From the NCBI GenBank assembly GCA_947500415.1, contig CANMRT010000004.1:372001-436000 (forward strand): 64,000 nt of DNA. Direction: 5' to 3'. The stretch's first letter is position 1. Each line of letters starts with the position of its first letter. The stretch comes from an uncultured Roseicyclus sp. (GTDB lineage Bacteria; Pseudomonadota; Alphaproteobacteria; Rhodobacterales; Rhodobacteraceae). Both the position numbers and the translations under genes were made by a program. Shown here piece after piece: positions 17,652 to 26,931 of the stretch. The notes beneath the pieces were generated by a model. It ran no database searches. It was not told where the DNA came from and saw only the letters and a list, made by a program, of their open reading frames with translations.

Positions 17652-18554
17652 ATGACCAACATCAATAATATCCGCATGTTCGCCCGCGTCTATGAGCTTG
17701 AGAACATGTCCGCCGCCGCCAGGGATCTGCGCGTCTCGGCGGCCGTGGCGTCCAGCCGGATAGGGGAGTTGGAAAAGCAGCTTGGCATTCGTTTGTTCAC
17801 CCGTACCACGCGCTCCATCCAGCCGACGGAACAGGGGCGCATCTTCTATCCCAAGGCGCTGAAGGTGCTGGAAGCGTTGGAAGAGGCTGAAGCCGCCGTT
17901 CACGAGATCACGCTGAACCCGCGCGGCTCGATCTTCGCCTCCGCGCCCCTTGGCATCGGCCGCCGGTTGATCGCGCCGAACGTCGCGCTTTTCCGTGAAA
18001 AGTATCCCGAAGTGCACACCCGCTTACGCTTGTCTGACCGCGCATTGGATGTGACGGGGGAGGGGTTGGATGTCGCCTTCATCGTCGGCAACCCGCCGGA
18101 TTCGGGACTGATGATGAAACTCATCGCCACGTTTCAACGGGTGCTTTGTGCGGCGCCGGAATATATCAAGCGCAAGGGTCGTCCGGTCTATGGCTCTGAC
18201 CTCATCACGCAGGATCATGATTGCCTTCTCTTGCGCTTTCCCGGCTCCACTGAGTTCCGCTGGTCTCTGCATACGACCGACGGCTACCAGAATTTTGACG
18301 TGACCGGCCCTTACGCCTGCGACGATGGCGACGTGTTAACCCAATGGGCGCTCGACGGGCGCGGGATCATCAACAAACCGGCCTTCGAGGTTCAGGAGGA
18401 TCTGAACAGTGGTGCCCTGGTTCCGGTCTGTCAGAAGTCCCCGCCGCCCGACGCGCAACTGGCCGTACTCTTTCCGCATCGCAAGAACCAGGACCCCAAA
18501 AGCCGGTTCTTTATCGAGTTCATGTCGGAAAAACTGAAGGCGGCCTTCGCTTAG
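17652..18554 (+). CDS. LysR-family transcriptional regulator
   Basis: 300 residues. The N-terminal winged HTH reads NIRMFARVYELENMSAAARDLRVSAAVASSRIGELEKQLGIRLFTRTTRS; the rest is a LysR substrate-binding domain. The order between divergent puuD and convergent hiuH suggests a regulator of urate degradation, with a purine intermediate as possible effector. The stop overlaps the hiuH stop on the other strand by 4 bases. Confidence 0.9.
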   Translation: MTNINNIRMFARVYELENMSAAARDLRVSAAVASSRIGELEKQLGIRLFTRTTRSIQPTEQGRIFYPKALKVLEALEEAEAAVHEITLNPRGSIFASAPLGIGRRLIAPNVALFREKYPEVHTRLRLSDRALDVTGEGLDVAFIVGNPPDSGLMMKLIATFQRVLCAAPEYIKRKGRPVYGSDLITQDHDCLLLRFPGSTEFRWSLHTTDGYQNFDVTGPYACDDGDVLTQWALDGRGIINKPAFEVQEDLNSGALVPVCQKSPPPDAQLAVLFPHRKNQDPKSRFFIEFMSEKLKAAFA

Positions 18555-18895
18555 CTGCCGCGATAGGTGCTGTAGCTGAACGGGCTCAGTAGCAGGGGCA
18601 CATGGTAGTGATCATTTTCTGTCATGCCAAAGCGTAGTGGGATGACATCCAAAAAGTCACTCGGCGCGCCGCAGGCACGCAGGTAATCGCCCGCATGAAA
18701 GACCAACTCGAAGATGCCGGTCTCAAACTGATCCGGCGGCAGTATCGGGCTATCGGTGCGGCCATCCGCGTTCGTTACTGTCTCCGACAGGTTCACACGC
18801 GTGTCGCCCTCCAGTTTGAACAGCTCAATCCGAAGGCCAGGCGCAGGGCTTCCCTTGGCCGTATCCAGAACATGTGTCGTCAGATAGCCGGTCAT
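18551..18895 (-). CDS. hiuH: 5-hydroxyisourate hydrolase
   Basis: Transthyretin-like enzyme that hydrolyses 5-hydroxyisourate, the product of PuuD, to OHCU. 114 residues, the usual size. The N-terminus LTTHVLDTAKGSPAPGL and the diagnostic C-terminal tetrapeptide YRGS are both present, as is HYHVPLLLSPFSYSTYRGS with its conserved His. ATG 18895 is preceded by GGGAG at 7 bases; the longer track ORF is not needed. No OHCU decarboxylase or allantoinase is seen in the window, so those steps must be encoded elsewhere. Confidence 0.95.
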   Translation of the reverse strand: MTGYLTTHVLDTAKGSPAPGLRIELFKLEGDTRVNLSETVTNADGRTDSPILPPDQFETGIFELVFHAGDYLRACGAPSDFLDVIPLRFGMTENDHYHVPLLLSPFSYSTYRGS

Positions 18896-18972
18896 CAAAC
18901 GTCTCCCGTCAGTGATTGAACCCTCATCTGCGGCACATCGATTTACTTGGAAATGCAAGAACCCCTGAAACA

Positions 18973-18993
18973 CTTTCAAGAATTTCTTGAAAG
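18973..18993. promoter_or_regulatory. 21-base perfect palindrome between hiuH and ureidoglycine aminohydrolase
   Basis: CTTTCAAGAA-T-TTCTTGAAAG has 10-base perfect arms around a single T. It sits centrally in the 214-base divergent region, about 80 bases from the hiuH start and 117 from the start of the cupin gene. It is a strong candidate operator for a dimeric regulator. The half-site differs from the GATAAT palindrome near puuD, so a different regulator may bind. Confidence 0.6.
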
Positions 18994-19109
18994 ACCAATT
19001 CTTAATCGTGGTTTATGCGAAGAATGGGGTAGGAGGGTCTCGTGCAGCAACTTGTTCAGGATATGTCGCCGTGGCACCTGTCACGCATCCCATATCGAAG
19101 GCTTTCTCC

Positions 19110-19937
19110 ATGACCACGCCCGCCCGCTACGCCTTCCCTCCCGGTGGTATGCCGGACCACAGCGCCGATCCCGTCGGCACGGCCGTTTTCAAAACTGCCT
19201 ACGCGGTCATTCCTGCCGACACGCAACGAGACATCGTCACCAGCTTTCTGCCCGGTTGGACGGACCATCGCGCCTGGATCCTCGCGCGGCCGATGACCGG
19301 TTTCGCCGAAACCTTCGCGCAATACGCGGTTGAGCTTCAGCCCGGTGGCGGCTCTCTCACACCAGAATCGGACCCGCAGGCGCAAGCGGCACTTTTCGTT
19401 GCCAAAGGCACTCTGCGCCTGACCATCGGGGCGGAAACCCATGACCTTCGCGCAGGCTCGTTCGCTTATCTGCCCGCAGGCGCGCCGTGGCAGCTTTGGA
19501 ACACGGGCAGCGACGTGGCCGGGTTCCATTGGATCCGCAAAGCCTACGTGCCGGTGGCAGGCGCGATGACGCCTGAACCCCTCGTTTGTCACGAGACAGA
19601 CATCACCCCGGTCGGCATGCCCGGCGCTGAGGACAGCTGGGCCACCCAGCGGTTCTTCGACCCCCTCGACACGGGCTACGACTTCCATATCAACATCGTG
19701 AACTTCGCCCCAGGCGGCCGCATCCCCTTTGCCGAGACCCACGTGATGGAACACGGGCTCTACGTTTTGCAGGGCACCGCACGCTACCTGCTGAACGAGG
19801 ATTGGGTTGAGGTCGGTCCCGGCGATTTCATGTGGCTGCGCGCCTTCTGCCCGCAAGCTTGCGTCGCCACCGGGTCCGAAGATTTTCGTTATCTGCTCTA
19901 CAAAGACGTCAACAGACACGTTGGGCTGACGCTATGA
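19110..19937 (+). CDS. allE: (S)-ureidoglycine aminohydrolase (bicupin)
   Basis: Cupin enzyme releasing ammonia from (S)-ureidoglycine in allantoate breakdown. 275 residues from ATG 19110 (MTTPARYAFPPGGMP), with GAAGG 8 bases upstream; the track ORF adds 41 non-family residues. Two cupin domains: an N-terminal one around LQPGGGSLTPESDPQAQAAL and a metal-binding C-terminal one with ETHVMEHGLYVLQG. The context with puuD and hiuH agrees. Followed by an NCS2 purine permease after about 140 bases. Confidence 0.9.
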   Translation: MTTPARYAFPPGGMPDHSADPVGTAVFKTAYAVIPADTQRDIVTSFLPGWTDHRAWILARPMTGFAETFAQYAVELQPGGGSLTPESDPQAQAALFVAKGTLRLTIGAETHDLRAGSFAYLPAGAPWQLWNTGSDVAGFHWIRKAYVPVAGAMTPEPLVCHETDITPVGMPGAEDSWATQRFFDPLDTGYDFHINIVNFAPGGRIPFAETHVMEHGLYVLQGTARYLLNEDWVEVGPGDFMWLRAFCPQACVATGSEDFRYLLYKDVNRHVGLTL

Positions 19938-20078
19938 AGATAAGGCGTAAGCCTAATAATGCGGCACGGGACAACCGCAACCCGGACCAGGACGACCCCG
20001 CCAGTTGAAACGGCTTGCAGGGCACTCCCCACGGTTCCGAGGATTACAAGAATAACGGTCTTTTGGAGGGACAAAACC

Positions 20079-21494
20079 ATGGCTGACACTTCAATCGGAA
20101 CGCCGGAGCAACTCCGCGATCCAAACTACACCCCACCGCTGGTCAAAGCGGTCCCCTTGGGCGTTCAGCATGTCATGGCCATGTTCGTCTCGAACGTAAC
20201 ACCGGCGATCATCGTCTGTGGCGCGGCGGGTTTCGGGTTCGGCTCCAACAGCCCCGATTTCCCGCAGATGATCTACATGATTCAGATGTCGATGTTCTTT
20301 GCGGGCCTCGCCACTCTGATCCAGACCATTGGCCTTGGCCCCGTGGGTGCGAAGCTACCCATCGTGCAGGGCACGTCATTCGCCTTCATCCCAATCATGA
20401 TCCCGCTGGTTCAGAACCAAGGTGTCGAAGCGATCGCCGTCCTGATGGGTGGCGTCGTCGTCGGCGGCCTGTTCCACGCGGTCCTCGGCCTCTTCATCGG
20501 TAAGATCCGCTTCGCCCTGCCACCGCTTGTGACCGGCCTTGTCGTCACGATGATCGGTCTGGCCCTTGTGAAGGTCGGCATCCAATACGCCGCCGGCGGC
20601 GTGCCCGCGATTGGGACCGAGGAATACGGCTCGCTTCAGAACTGGTCGGTCGCCTTGATCGTGATCTTCGTCACGCTCGGCTTGAAGTTCTTCGCCCGTG
20701 GGATGCTGTCTGTCTCTGCCGTTCTGATCGGCCTGCTGGTCGGCTATGCGGTCGCCTATTTCATGGGCATGGTGAACTTCGGCAACGTGGGGAGCGCCGC
20801 CACCGTGGCGCTTCCCAATCCGTTCCACTTCGGGATCGAATTCACGACCGCCGCCATCATTGGCTTCTGCCTGATGTCCTTCGTCTCTGCGGTGGAAACC
20901 GTGGGCGACGTCTCAGGCATCACCAAAGGGGGCGCTGGCCGTGAAGCGACGGACAAAGAGATTCAGGGCGCTACCTTCGCAGATGGTCTCGGCACCGCTG
21001 TTTCGGGCCTGTTCGGCGCACTGCCCAACACCTCGTTTAGCCAGAACGTCGGCCTGATCGCCATGACCGGCGTGATGAGCCGCCATGTCGTGACCATCGG
21101 CGCGATCTTCCTGATCCTCTGCGGGCTCATCCCCAAAGTCGGTGCCGTCATCGCGACAGTCCCGATTGAGGTTCTGGGCGGCGGCGTCATTGTCATGTTC
21201 GGCATGGTTGTGGCCGCCGGTGTCTCCATGCTGTCGGACGTCAACTGGAACCGACGCAACATGGTGATCTTCGCGATTGCCCTGTCGTTGGGCCTGGGTC
21301 TGCAGCTCGAACCGGGCGCGCTTCAGTACCTGCCGGATACGCTGAAGGTTCTGGCAACCTCGGGCATCCTGCCCGCGGCTCTGATCGCCATCGTGCTGAA
21401 CCTGATCCTGCCAGAAGACCTGGCCGCGGAAGCGACGGAAGAGGTTTCGGGTGGCATGGCCGGTCACGGTGAAGGCAGCCTTCCCAAAGACTGA
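20079..21494 (+). CDS. NCS2-family xanthine/uracil/urate permease
   Basis: 471-residue membrane carrier with about 12-14 helices. Family features are the N-terminus VPLGVQHVMAMFVSNVTPAIIV, GLGPVGAKLPIVQGTSFAF and the helix-10 region PNTSFSQNVGLIAMTGV. ATG 20079 has a clear GGAGGG site; the track start at 19959 is too early. Its place at the end of the purine cluster suggests urate, xanthine or allantoin-related uptake. A strong terminator follows. Confidence 0.93.
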   Translation: MADTSIGTPEQLRDPNYTPPLVKAVPLGVQHVMAMFVSNVTPAIIVCGAAGFGFGSNSPDFPQMIYMIQMSMFFAGLATLIQTIGLGPVGAKLPIVQGTSFAFIPIMIPLVQNQGVEAIAVLMGGVVVGGLFHAVLGLFIGKIRFALPPLVTGLVVTMIGLALVKVGIQYAAGGVPAIGTEEYGSLQNWSVALIVIFVTLGLKFFARGMLSVSAVLIGLLVGYAVAYFMGMVNFGNVGSAATVALPNPFHFGIEFTTAAIIGFCLMSFVSAVETVGDVSGITKGGAGREATDKEIQGATFADGLGTAVSGLFGALPNTSFSQNVGLIAMTGVMSRHVVTIGAIFLILCGLIPKVGAVIATVPIEVLGGGVIVMFGMVVAAGVSMLSDVNWNRRNMVIFAIALSLGLGLQLEPGALQYLPDTLKVLATSGILPAALIAIVLNLILPEDLAAEATEEVSGGMAGHGEGSLPKD

Positions 21495-21516
21495 TCCAAA
21501 CCACTGCATACGACAC

Positions 21517-21547
21517 AAAGCAGCCCCTGTTTTCGGGGGCTGCTTTT
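21517..21547 (+). terminator. Rho-independent terminator
   Basis: AAAGCAGCCCC / GGGGCTGCTTT is a perfect 11-base stem with an 8-base loop, followed by TTTGGTTT. It closes the purine permease transcript. Confidence 0.85.
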
Positions 21548-21563
21548 GGTTTAAGGACCCGAG

Positions 21564-22319
21564 ATGTTTGAGATCGCCATCCTGATCGCCGCTGCCTTTG
21601 GCGCGGGCGTGCTGAACACCATTGCAGGCGGCGGCACCTTCCTGACGTTCCCCGCGCTGGTTCTGGTCGGTATCCCGCCGGTCGCGGCGAATGCCACCAG
21701 CGCCGTGGCCGTCTTCCCCGGATACCTCGGTGGGGCAGTCGGCTTCCGGTCCGAGCTTGCGGTTTTCGACCGGCAGCGCATGGCGCGGCTTGGTGCGATT
21801 GCCTTGTTTGGCGCTGCCGTCGGCTCGGTGCTCCTGCTCATCTCCTCCAACGACGCTTTCTCGGTCGTCGTCCCGTTCCTGCTTCTGGCGGCCACGCTGA
21901 TCTTCCTGTTTGGCGACCGCATCCGCGCTTGGGCTAGCACCCATTCCAAAGGTGTGACCCCTGAGGGCGCCATTGGCCTATTTGTCGTGGCGATTTACGG
22001 CGGCTACTTCAATGGCGGCTTGGGCATCGTCCTGCTCGCCCTTTTTGCGCTTTGGGGCATGACGGACATCCACCAGATGAACGGCCTCAAATCGGGGCTC
22101 AGCTTTCTGGTGTCCTTCATTTCCGTGCTGATCTTCGCCGCAGCTGACCTCGTCGTCTGGCCACAAGCCGTGATGATGATGGTGGCAGCAACCATCGGCG
22201 GCTACGCAGGCGCGCCCCTTGCCCGAAAGCTTCCCAAACCCGTGGTGCGCAGCATCATCGGCATCGTTGGCTTCGGGATGAGCGCGGTGTTCTTCTGGCG
22301 GCTCGTCACCGGCGCTTGA
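21564..22319 (+). CDS. TauE/SafE-family permease
   Basis: 251-residue membrane protein with the N-terminal signature [30 protein letters not shown] and eight or so helices; the second repeat contains [21 protein letters not shown]. The family exports sulfite, sulfoacetate or other organic anions; the substrate here is unknown. It starts 16 bases after a terminator, so it is likely transcribed separately. tRNA-Pro lies just beyond, on the other strand. Confidence 0.88.
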   Translation: MFEIAILIAAAFGAGVLNTIAGGGTFLTFPALVLVGIPPVAANATSAVAVFPGYLGGAVGFRSELAVFDRQRMARLGAIALFGAAVGSVLLLISSNDAFSVVVPFLLLAATLIFLFGDRIRAWASTHSKGVTPEGAIGLFVVAIYGGYFNGGLGIVLLALFALWGMTDIHQMNGLKSGLSFLVSFISVLIFAAADLVVWPQAVMMMVAATIGGYAGAPLARKLPKPVVRSIIGIVGFGMSAVFFWRLVTGA

Positions 22320-22337
22320 AACAAATGTCGTGAAATC

Positions 22338-22414
22338 TGGTCGGGCTGAGAGGATTCGAACCTCCGACCCCCTGCTCCCGAAGCAGGTGCGCTACCAGGC
22401 TGCGCCACAGCCCG
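22338..22414 (-). tRNA. tRNA-Pro (anticodon CGG)
   Basis: On the minus strand the 77 bases fold as a full cloverleaf: acceptor CGGGCTG / CAGCCCG, D-arm GCGCAGCCTGGTAGCGC, anticodon arm CCTGC-TTCGGGA-GCAGG with CGG at positions 34-36, T-arm GGAGGTTCGAATCCTC, discriminator A, then an encoded CCA (22340-22338). No integrase or duplicated 3' end is seen beside it. Confidence 0.97.
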
Positions 22415-22461
22415 ACCGTGCCGCGCGGGATAGCGGTGAGCGGCTCACTTGGCAAGAGGGG

Positions 22462-23427
22462 TCAGTCCCGATCCGGCGGACCCCGGTCCGCATCATCAAG
22501 GAAGGGTGCGACCCGTGGCGCACCGGGTGTGCCCATCCGTGACCGCGTGCGCAGCACCGGCGTAGTGGTCGATCTGCCGCCGCGACCCTCGCGCAGCACG
22601 ATGTAGACACCGGACGCGATGATAATCGCGGATCCGATCACCGTCGCCTGCTCCAATCCTTCGTCGAATAGAAGCACGCCAAACAGGGTGGCCCAAAGGA
22701 TCTGTGAATATTGCATCGGCGCCACCATGACCGCAGCCGCCATTCGGTACGCCAGGATCAGGCAGAACGTCGCCACCAGTGCCAGCGCCGCAATGATCGC
22801 CAGCGCCGCAAGATCCTGCCCCGGCATCGGCTGGTAGACAAACGGCATCGCCACTCCCATCACCACAAAGTTCGCGATCATCGGGTAAAGGATCAGAACG
22901 ACGGAGCGTTCTTCGCGCCCGATCTTGCGCACGATAAGCGAGGCGAAGGCACCGCTACACGCCGCAACCAGCGCCGCCGCGTGCCCAAGCGACAGTTCCG
23001 TTTGGCCCGGTTGCAGCACCACCATAACGCCGCCGAGCCCCACGAATACCGCTGCACCGCGCCGCCAGCCCACCTGCTCCCCCAGCATGGGGATCGCCAG
23101 AAGCGTGATCAGCAAGGGGGCTGCAAACAGGATCGCGTAGGTCTGCGCCAGTGGTAGGACCGAAAAGGCGTAGAACGCACAAAACCCTGTCACGACCGAA
23201 GCCGTAGTGCGCAGCGCCGTCCACCAAGGATGCCGCGGGATCAGGTTTGCCTCCGTCGCATCCCGCAGCAGCAGGAACGTCACGAAAGGAAACCCGAACA
23301 GGACCGAGAAGAAGACAATCTGGAACGGCGCATAGGTGCCGCCCAGATATTTGATCAGCACATCATGGGTTGCGAAAATTCCGAAGGCCAACAGCGCCAG
23401 AAGCGAGCCACGAAGCGAAGCAGACAT
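22462..23427 (-). CDS. DMT superfamily transporter (EamA)
   Basis: 321 residues, ten hydrophobic segments in two EamA repeats (LLALLAFGIFATHDVLIKYLG at the start; FLILAYRMAAAVMVAPMQYSQILWATLFGVLLF in the second). A roughly 35-residue charged tail follows the last helix (REGRGGRSTTTPVLRTRSR...). Distinct from the DMT gene at 6457-7335 but of the same family. Substrate unknown. Confidence 0.87.
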   Translation of the reverse strand: MSASLRGSLLALLAFGIFATHDVLIKYLGGTYAPFQIVFFSVLFGFPFVTFLLLRDATEANLIPRHPWWTALRTTASVVTGFCAFYAFSVLPLAQTYAILFAAPLLITLLAIPMLGEQVGWRRGAAVFVGLGGVMVVLQPGQTELSLGHAAALVAACSGAFASLIVRKIGREERSVVLILYPMIANFVVMGVAMPFVYQPMPGQDLAALAIIAALALVATFCLILAYRMAAAVMVAPMQYSQILWATLFGVLLFDEGLEQATVIGSAIIIASGVYIVLREGRGGRSTTTPVLRTRSRMGTPGAPRVAPFLDDADRGPPDRD

Positions 23428-23442
23428 GCGGAACCTTTTTGG

Positions 23443-23805
23443 TTAGGCGCAGAGGCCATCCTGCCAAGTCACGGTATTTACGCCGCGATAGCAAAGCTGT
23501 TGCTGATGCATGTAGATCAACGTCCAGACCCCGTCTTCCCCGGGCTCCAGCACATACTGGTTGCGCACGCCCCGAACCGAGTCATCGGCAAACCCTGTCT
23601 CGGCCACCAGAATGGTCATGTTCCCAAAGAAATCCGTGCTGACATCCACCTCAACGCCCGGGTTCCCTTCTTCCTCGGCCAGGTAGCGGTCAAGCACCTC
23701 CGTCGCCAGAACCATCGGGTCCTCAAAAGTATCCCCAACGGTATAGCCATTGGCGTTGGCGGCAGATGCAAACAAAGCAAAACAAAGGGTCAAACGGGTT
23801 AGCAT
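23443..23805 (-). CDS. Small secreted protein of unknown function
   Basis: 120 residues from ATG 23805, which has a strong GAGGAG 6 bases upstream; the track ORF starts 39 codons earlier without support. A signal peptide is clear (MLTRLTLCFALFASAANA, cut after ANA). The mature part is acidic, with GYTVGDTFEDPMVLATEVLDRYL and two Cys near the C-terminus (QLCYRGVNTVTWQDGLCA) that could form a disulfide. No family recognised. 15 bases after the DMT start, same strand. Confidence 0.75.
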   Translation of the reverse strand: MLTRLTLCFALFASAANANGYTVGDTFEDPMVLATEVLDRYLAEEEGNPGVEVDVSTDFFGNMTILVAETGFADDSVRGVRNQYVLEPGEDGVWTLIYMHQQQLCYRGVNTVTWQDGLCA

Positions 23806-23842
23806 TGAAATCTCCTCATACGATGAATGCAGCAAGGATGAC

Positions 23843-24307
23843 CTACTTGGCGAACCTGTGCAAAGCCTTTGCGGGGACGGAGAAGTGAACCTTCTCGGCG
23901 CGTGGTGCACCCAGGGCCTCATAGAATTTCAGGGCCTCGGGCTGAAAGCTGCCCCATTCCAACCGGATCGCACCGCTGTCTTCCGCCGTCTGCGCGAGGT
24001 CACGCATCAGGGCTTTGCCCGCCCCAAACCCGCGCGCCTCCGCCGTGACGTACAGTTCCTTGAGGTAGATCGCGATCCCGTCGCCCGCCGGATACACACG
24101 GGTCCACGTTGCAAACCCATTCGCGCGACCCTCGTGCCAGGCAATGCTCGCCGACAGCCCACGCGGCGCGGAAAGGTCCGCGATGATCTCGGCCTCAACC
24201 TCAGGCATCGACGGCCCAACGCCGTAGTGAACCAGACAATCGCGGTAGAGCGTCAGGAACGCCTCCCGATCCTCCGCCGCAAAGGCCCGGACCGTGACCT
24301 CACTCAC
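23843..24307 (-). CDS. GNAT-family N-acetyltransferase
   Basis: 154 residues with the acetyl-CoA motif A region [29 protein letters not shown] and motif B ending [20 protein letters not shown]. Transfers acetyl to an amine; target unknown. Its start overlaps the leuB stop (ATGA-type, 4 bases), so it is translated from the leuB message. Confidence 0.88.
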   Translation of the reverse strand: MSEVTVRAFAAEDREAFLTLYRDCLVHYGVGPSMPEVEAEIIADLSAPRGLSASIAWHEGRANGFATWTRVYPAGDGIAIYLKELYVTAEARGFGAGKALMRDLAQTAEDSGAIRLEWGSFQPEALKFYEALGAPRAEKVHFSVPAKALHRFAK

Positions 24308-25404
24308 GCCGCCAGTTTGGCGATGATCGCGTCGCCCATTTCGGACGTGCTGATCGGGGTGCCGCCATCGGGGCCCATCAAATCCGCTGTCCGCGCGCCG
24401 TCCGCCAAAACGGACTCAACCGCCTGCTCCAACCGCGTCGCCTCATCGCCCAGATCGAACGAATACCGCAGCGCCATCGCAAAGCTCAGGATACAGGCAA
24501 TAGGGTTCGCCTTGCCTTGCCCCGTGATATCCGGCGCGGACCCGTGGACCGGCTCATACAGCGCCTTGGGCCGCCCATTCTCCATCGGCGCTCCAAGCGA
24601 GGCCGAGGGCAGCATCCCCAACGACCCCGTCAACATCGCCGCGCAATCGCTCAGGATATCCCCAAACAGGTTGTCTGTCAGGATCACGTCAAACTGCTTC
24701 GGCGCCCGCACCAACTGCATCGCACCATTATCCGCGTACATATGCGACAGCTCCACATCGCCATATTCCGCCGCGTGCACCTCGTTCACCACATCCCGCC
24801 ACAGGATGCCGCTCTCCATCACGTTGGCCTTCTCCATGGAACAGACCTTGTTGTTCCTCCGCCGCGCCAGCTCAAACGCAGACCGCGCCGCCCGCGCAAT
24901 CTCGCTCTCCGTATAGCGCTGCGTGTTCACGCCCACGCGCTCATTGCCTTCCTTGTGGATGCCCCGCGGCTCACCGAAATACACGCCCGAGGTCAGCTCC
25001 CGCAGGATCATGATGTCGAGGCCCGAGACGATCTCGCGCTTCAGCGACGAGAAATCTGCCAGCGCGTCAAAACACTGCGCCGGCCGCAAGTTTGCATAAA
25101 GGTCCATCTCTTTGCGCAACCGCAACAACCCCCGCTCCGGCTTCACGGAGAAATCCAGATCGTCATAAGCCGGTCCACCGACAGCGCCGAGCAACACCGC
25201 ATCCACGCTTTGCGCCTGCGCCATCGTCTCGTCGGTCAGCGGCGTCCCATGGGCGTCATACGAGGCGCCGCCAACGAGCCCCTCCGACACCGTAAACCCG
25301 ATCCCCCGCGCTTGGCCGAACCAGTCAATCACCTTACGGACCTCAGCCATCACCTCGGGGCCAATCCCGTCACCGGGAAGGATAAGCAAGCTGCGGTCGG
25401 ACAT
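24304..25404 (-). CDS. leuB: 3-isopropylmalate dehydrogenase
   Basis: NAD-dependent oxidative decarboxylase of leucine synthesis. 366 residues, full length. Hallmarks are [20 protein letters not shown] at the N-terminus, [17 protein letters not shown], and the metal/substrate segments [26 protein letters not shown] and [21 protein letters not shown]. It lies between leuC and leuD in the window but is not contiguous with either. GNAT overlaps downstream. Confidence 0.97.
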   Translation of the reverse strand: MSDRSLLILPGDGIGPEVMAEVRKVIDWFGQARGIGFTVSEGLVGGASYDAHGTPLTDETMAQAQSVDAVLLGAVGGPAYDDLDFSVKPERGLLRLRKEMDLYANLRPAQCFDALADFSSLKREIVSGLDIMILRELTSGVYFGEPRGIHKEGNERVGVNTQRYTESEIARAARSAFELARRRNNKVCSMEKANVMESGILWRDVVNEVHAAEYGDVELSHMYADNGAMQLVRAPKQFDVILTDNLFGDILSDCAAMLTGSLGMLPSASLGAPMENGRPKALYEPVHGSAPDITGQGKANPIACILSFAMALRYSFDLGDEATRLEQAVESVLADGARTADLMGPDGGTPISTSEMGDAIIAKLAA

Positions 25405-25750
25405 GGGTGCGGTTCCTTTGTTGGTAAGTTGCGCACCGGGTATCTTGCACGTGCGGAAGGGTCAAGAAATCACGGGCCATCTATTGCAACTCTGAGATAC
25501 AGCTGTTGGGTTTCTCTTGGCGGTCGGCTGTCGAAAAGCGAGCATGTCGATGGTAACATGACTAATCGCTCATTAAGCTCAACCAAGTTTAAATTTGACC
25601 TGAACTTGATAGCCGTACTGTCAACAAGCCTCTCAAGACCTGCTTATTTGTCTACGACATCTCGTGTCCAACTGACGGTTTCCGACAAGGAAAAAGGGCG
25701 CTTTGCGTCCGGATCGAATAGAGTATTTCGGCAAGGTGGTAAAACTCGAT
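25405..25750. other. Gene-poor 346-base region, becoming AT-rich
   Basis: This stretch separates leuB from the XRE-type gene. The first 60 bases would carry the leuB promoter and leader. From about 25500 the DNA is visibly richer in A and T. Frames on both strands (such as a tail of the antisense leuB ORF) lack ribosome sites or family character. I see no RNA, repeat or terminator that I can support. Confidence 0.5.
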
Positions 25751-26776
25751 TTAGAACGCGCGTCGGAGGGCTTCTCGTGTGTTGCTCGAGACGTCATCGT
25801 TTCCGCCCGAAAAACCAAGGAAGAAGTCTATTAGATTTGGCTGCAATTTCTTTGAAAAGACCTCCCATTGTCTATCATCATTGAGAATTTGCAGTTTCTG
25901 GTACACTTGATGAAACCTCAGATCCTCGTCTTTAAGAAATTCAAACAGACGCTTTATTGCTGATAGTGCTAGTTCAAAGGCTTCCCTTTTGCCTTGGAAC
26001 GTACTTATCCGTAATGGTACCTCGTTTGCAGCTACCCTTATTCTACTGACATCTTCGCATGTTCCAATTTCTTCATTTTGGTCCGATCTTTCCATTTTCT
26101 CGGAACTTATACAGATCAGCTGTTCCAACTCTCGAAGACCATTCTCCAATTTCTGAACGCAGACATCGGAAGCCCTACGGTTCTTCAATGTTGAATGTTC
26201 AAGTTGGAGGAGAACATCCACATACCAATCCAGATCGGATTGAACTCTTTCCACCAATACGACTGAATTGACTCCCTTTTGGCGTCCGACTAATTGAAGT
26301 AAATACCCGAAGCGACCTGCTGCTAGCATTTTCTTTCCCTGATTGATCGATTGCTCAAGATTAGCAAAGATCCGCTGCAGGTCGGCAAGTAGGCTCACCA
26401 TACTCGATGCCTCGATGCTTCTTGAGTAAAAATCGTAGCATTGGCTTAGCTCGTCGAGTACGGCATCCATCTTCGAGATCAAGTCAGGGCCAACATCATC
26501 TTCACTTGTCGTTTCTTGCTGCTCTGGAGCTTTATCGTCTGGTGTCACTTCTCCTTCTTCGAATTCTGCTTCTTGCTCGACCAAAATGAGATCACTCAAA
26601 TCCACACCGAGGGCTGCTGCCACATCCAGTGCGTTACTCTGGCTCACCGGCTGACCTTGCTCAATGCGCTGAAGAGTCGAAAGAGAGAAGTCGATGTCAC
26701 TGAGTGCAACGAATTCCTCCTGGGTGCAGTCCATTCCCTCGCGAAGTTTCTTTACTACCCCGCCGTTGAGTTTCAT
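25751..26776 (-). CDS. XRE-type HTH protein with unrecognised helical C-terminal domain
   Basis: 341 residues from ATG 26776 (MKLNGGVVKKLREGMDCTQEEF); the track ORF adds 36 unlikely residues. Residues 1-65 form a Cro/C1-type helix-turn-helix (TQEEFVALSDIDFSLSTLQRIEQGQPVSQSNALDVAAALGV). A strongly acidic Glu/Asp/Gln linker follows at about 70-105, then about 235 residues of mainly helical, Leu/Gln/Glu-rich sequence that I cannot place. Codon use and base composition are clearly more AT-rich than all neighbours, suggesting transfer. The ribosome site is weak. Possibly a sensor-regulator of the divergent 41-residue peptide gene; function unknown. Confidence 0.75.
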   Translation of the reverse strand: MKLNGGVVKKLREGMDCTQEEFVALSDIDFSLSTLQRIEQGQPVSQSNALDVAAALGVDLSDLILVEQEAEFEEGEVTPDDKAPEQQETTSEDDVGPDLISKMDAVLDELSQCYDFYSRSIEASSMVSLLADLQRIFANLEQSINQGKKMLAAGRFGYLLQLVGRQKGVNSVVLVERVQSDLDWYVDVLLQLEHSTLKNRRASDVCVQKLENGLRELEQLICISSEKMERSDQNEEIGTCEDVSRIRVAANEVPLRISTFQGKREAFELALSAIKRLFEFLKDEDLRFHQVYQKLQILNDDRQWEVFSKKLQPNLIDFFLGFSGGNDDVSSNTREALRRAF

Positions 26777-26931
26777 TGAATTTTTCGGTCTTGGCACACC
26801 AGAAATCCCGGTTCTTGAAGGGTTTCTGAATGGTTGTTTTTGATCGGTCCTGCAAGTGCTGAGGTGTTCTTGCCGTGGAAGCAAACCGTCGAGAGCCCAT
26901 CTTGGTTCAATATCAATGACGGAGTAGAGGC

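Noticed and set aside
18947-19333. 128-residue plus-strand ORF over the hiuH/allE spacer
   Set aside because: It runs into the ureidoglycine gene in a wrong frame and covers the 21-base palindrome; no ribosome site.
20913-21944. 343-residue minus-strand ORF
   Set aside because: Antisense to the NCS2 permease and TauE genes; highly polar Asp/Gln/Gly-rich reading.
22338-22414. tRNA-Pro as an integration site
   Set aside because: No integrase, no duplicated tRNA 3' end and no composition change next to it.
24517-25884. 455-residue plus-strand ORF
   Set aside because: Antisense to leuB then crossing the AT-rich spacer; Arg/His/Pro-rich shadow composition.
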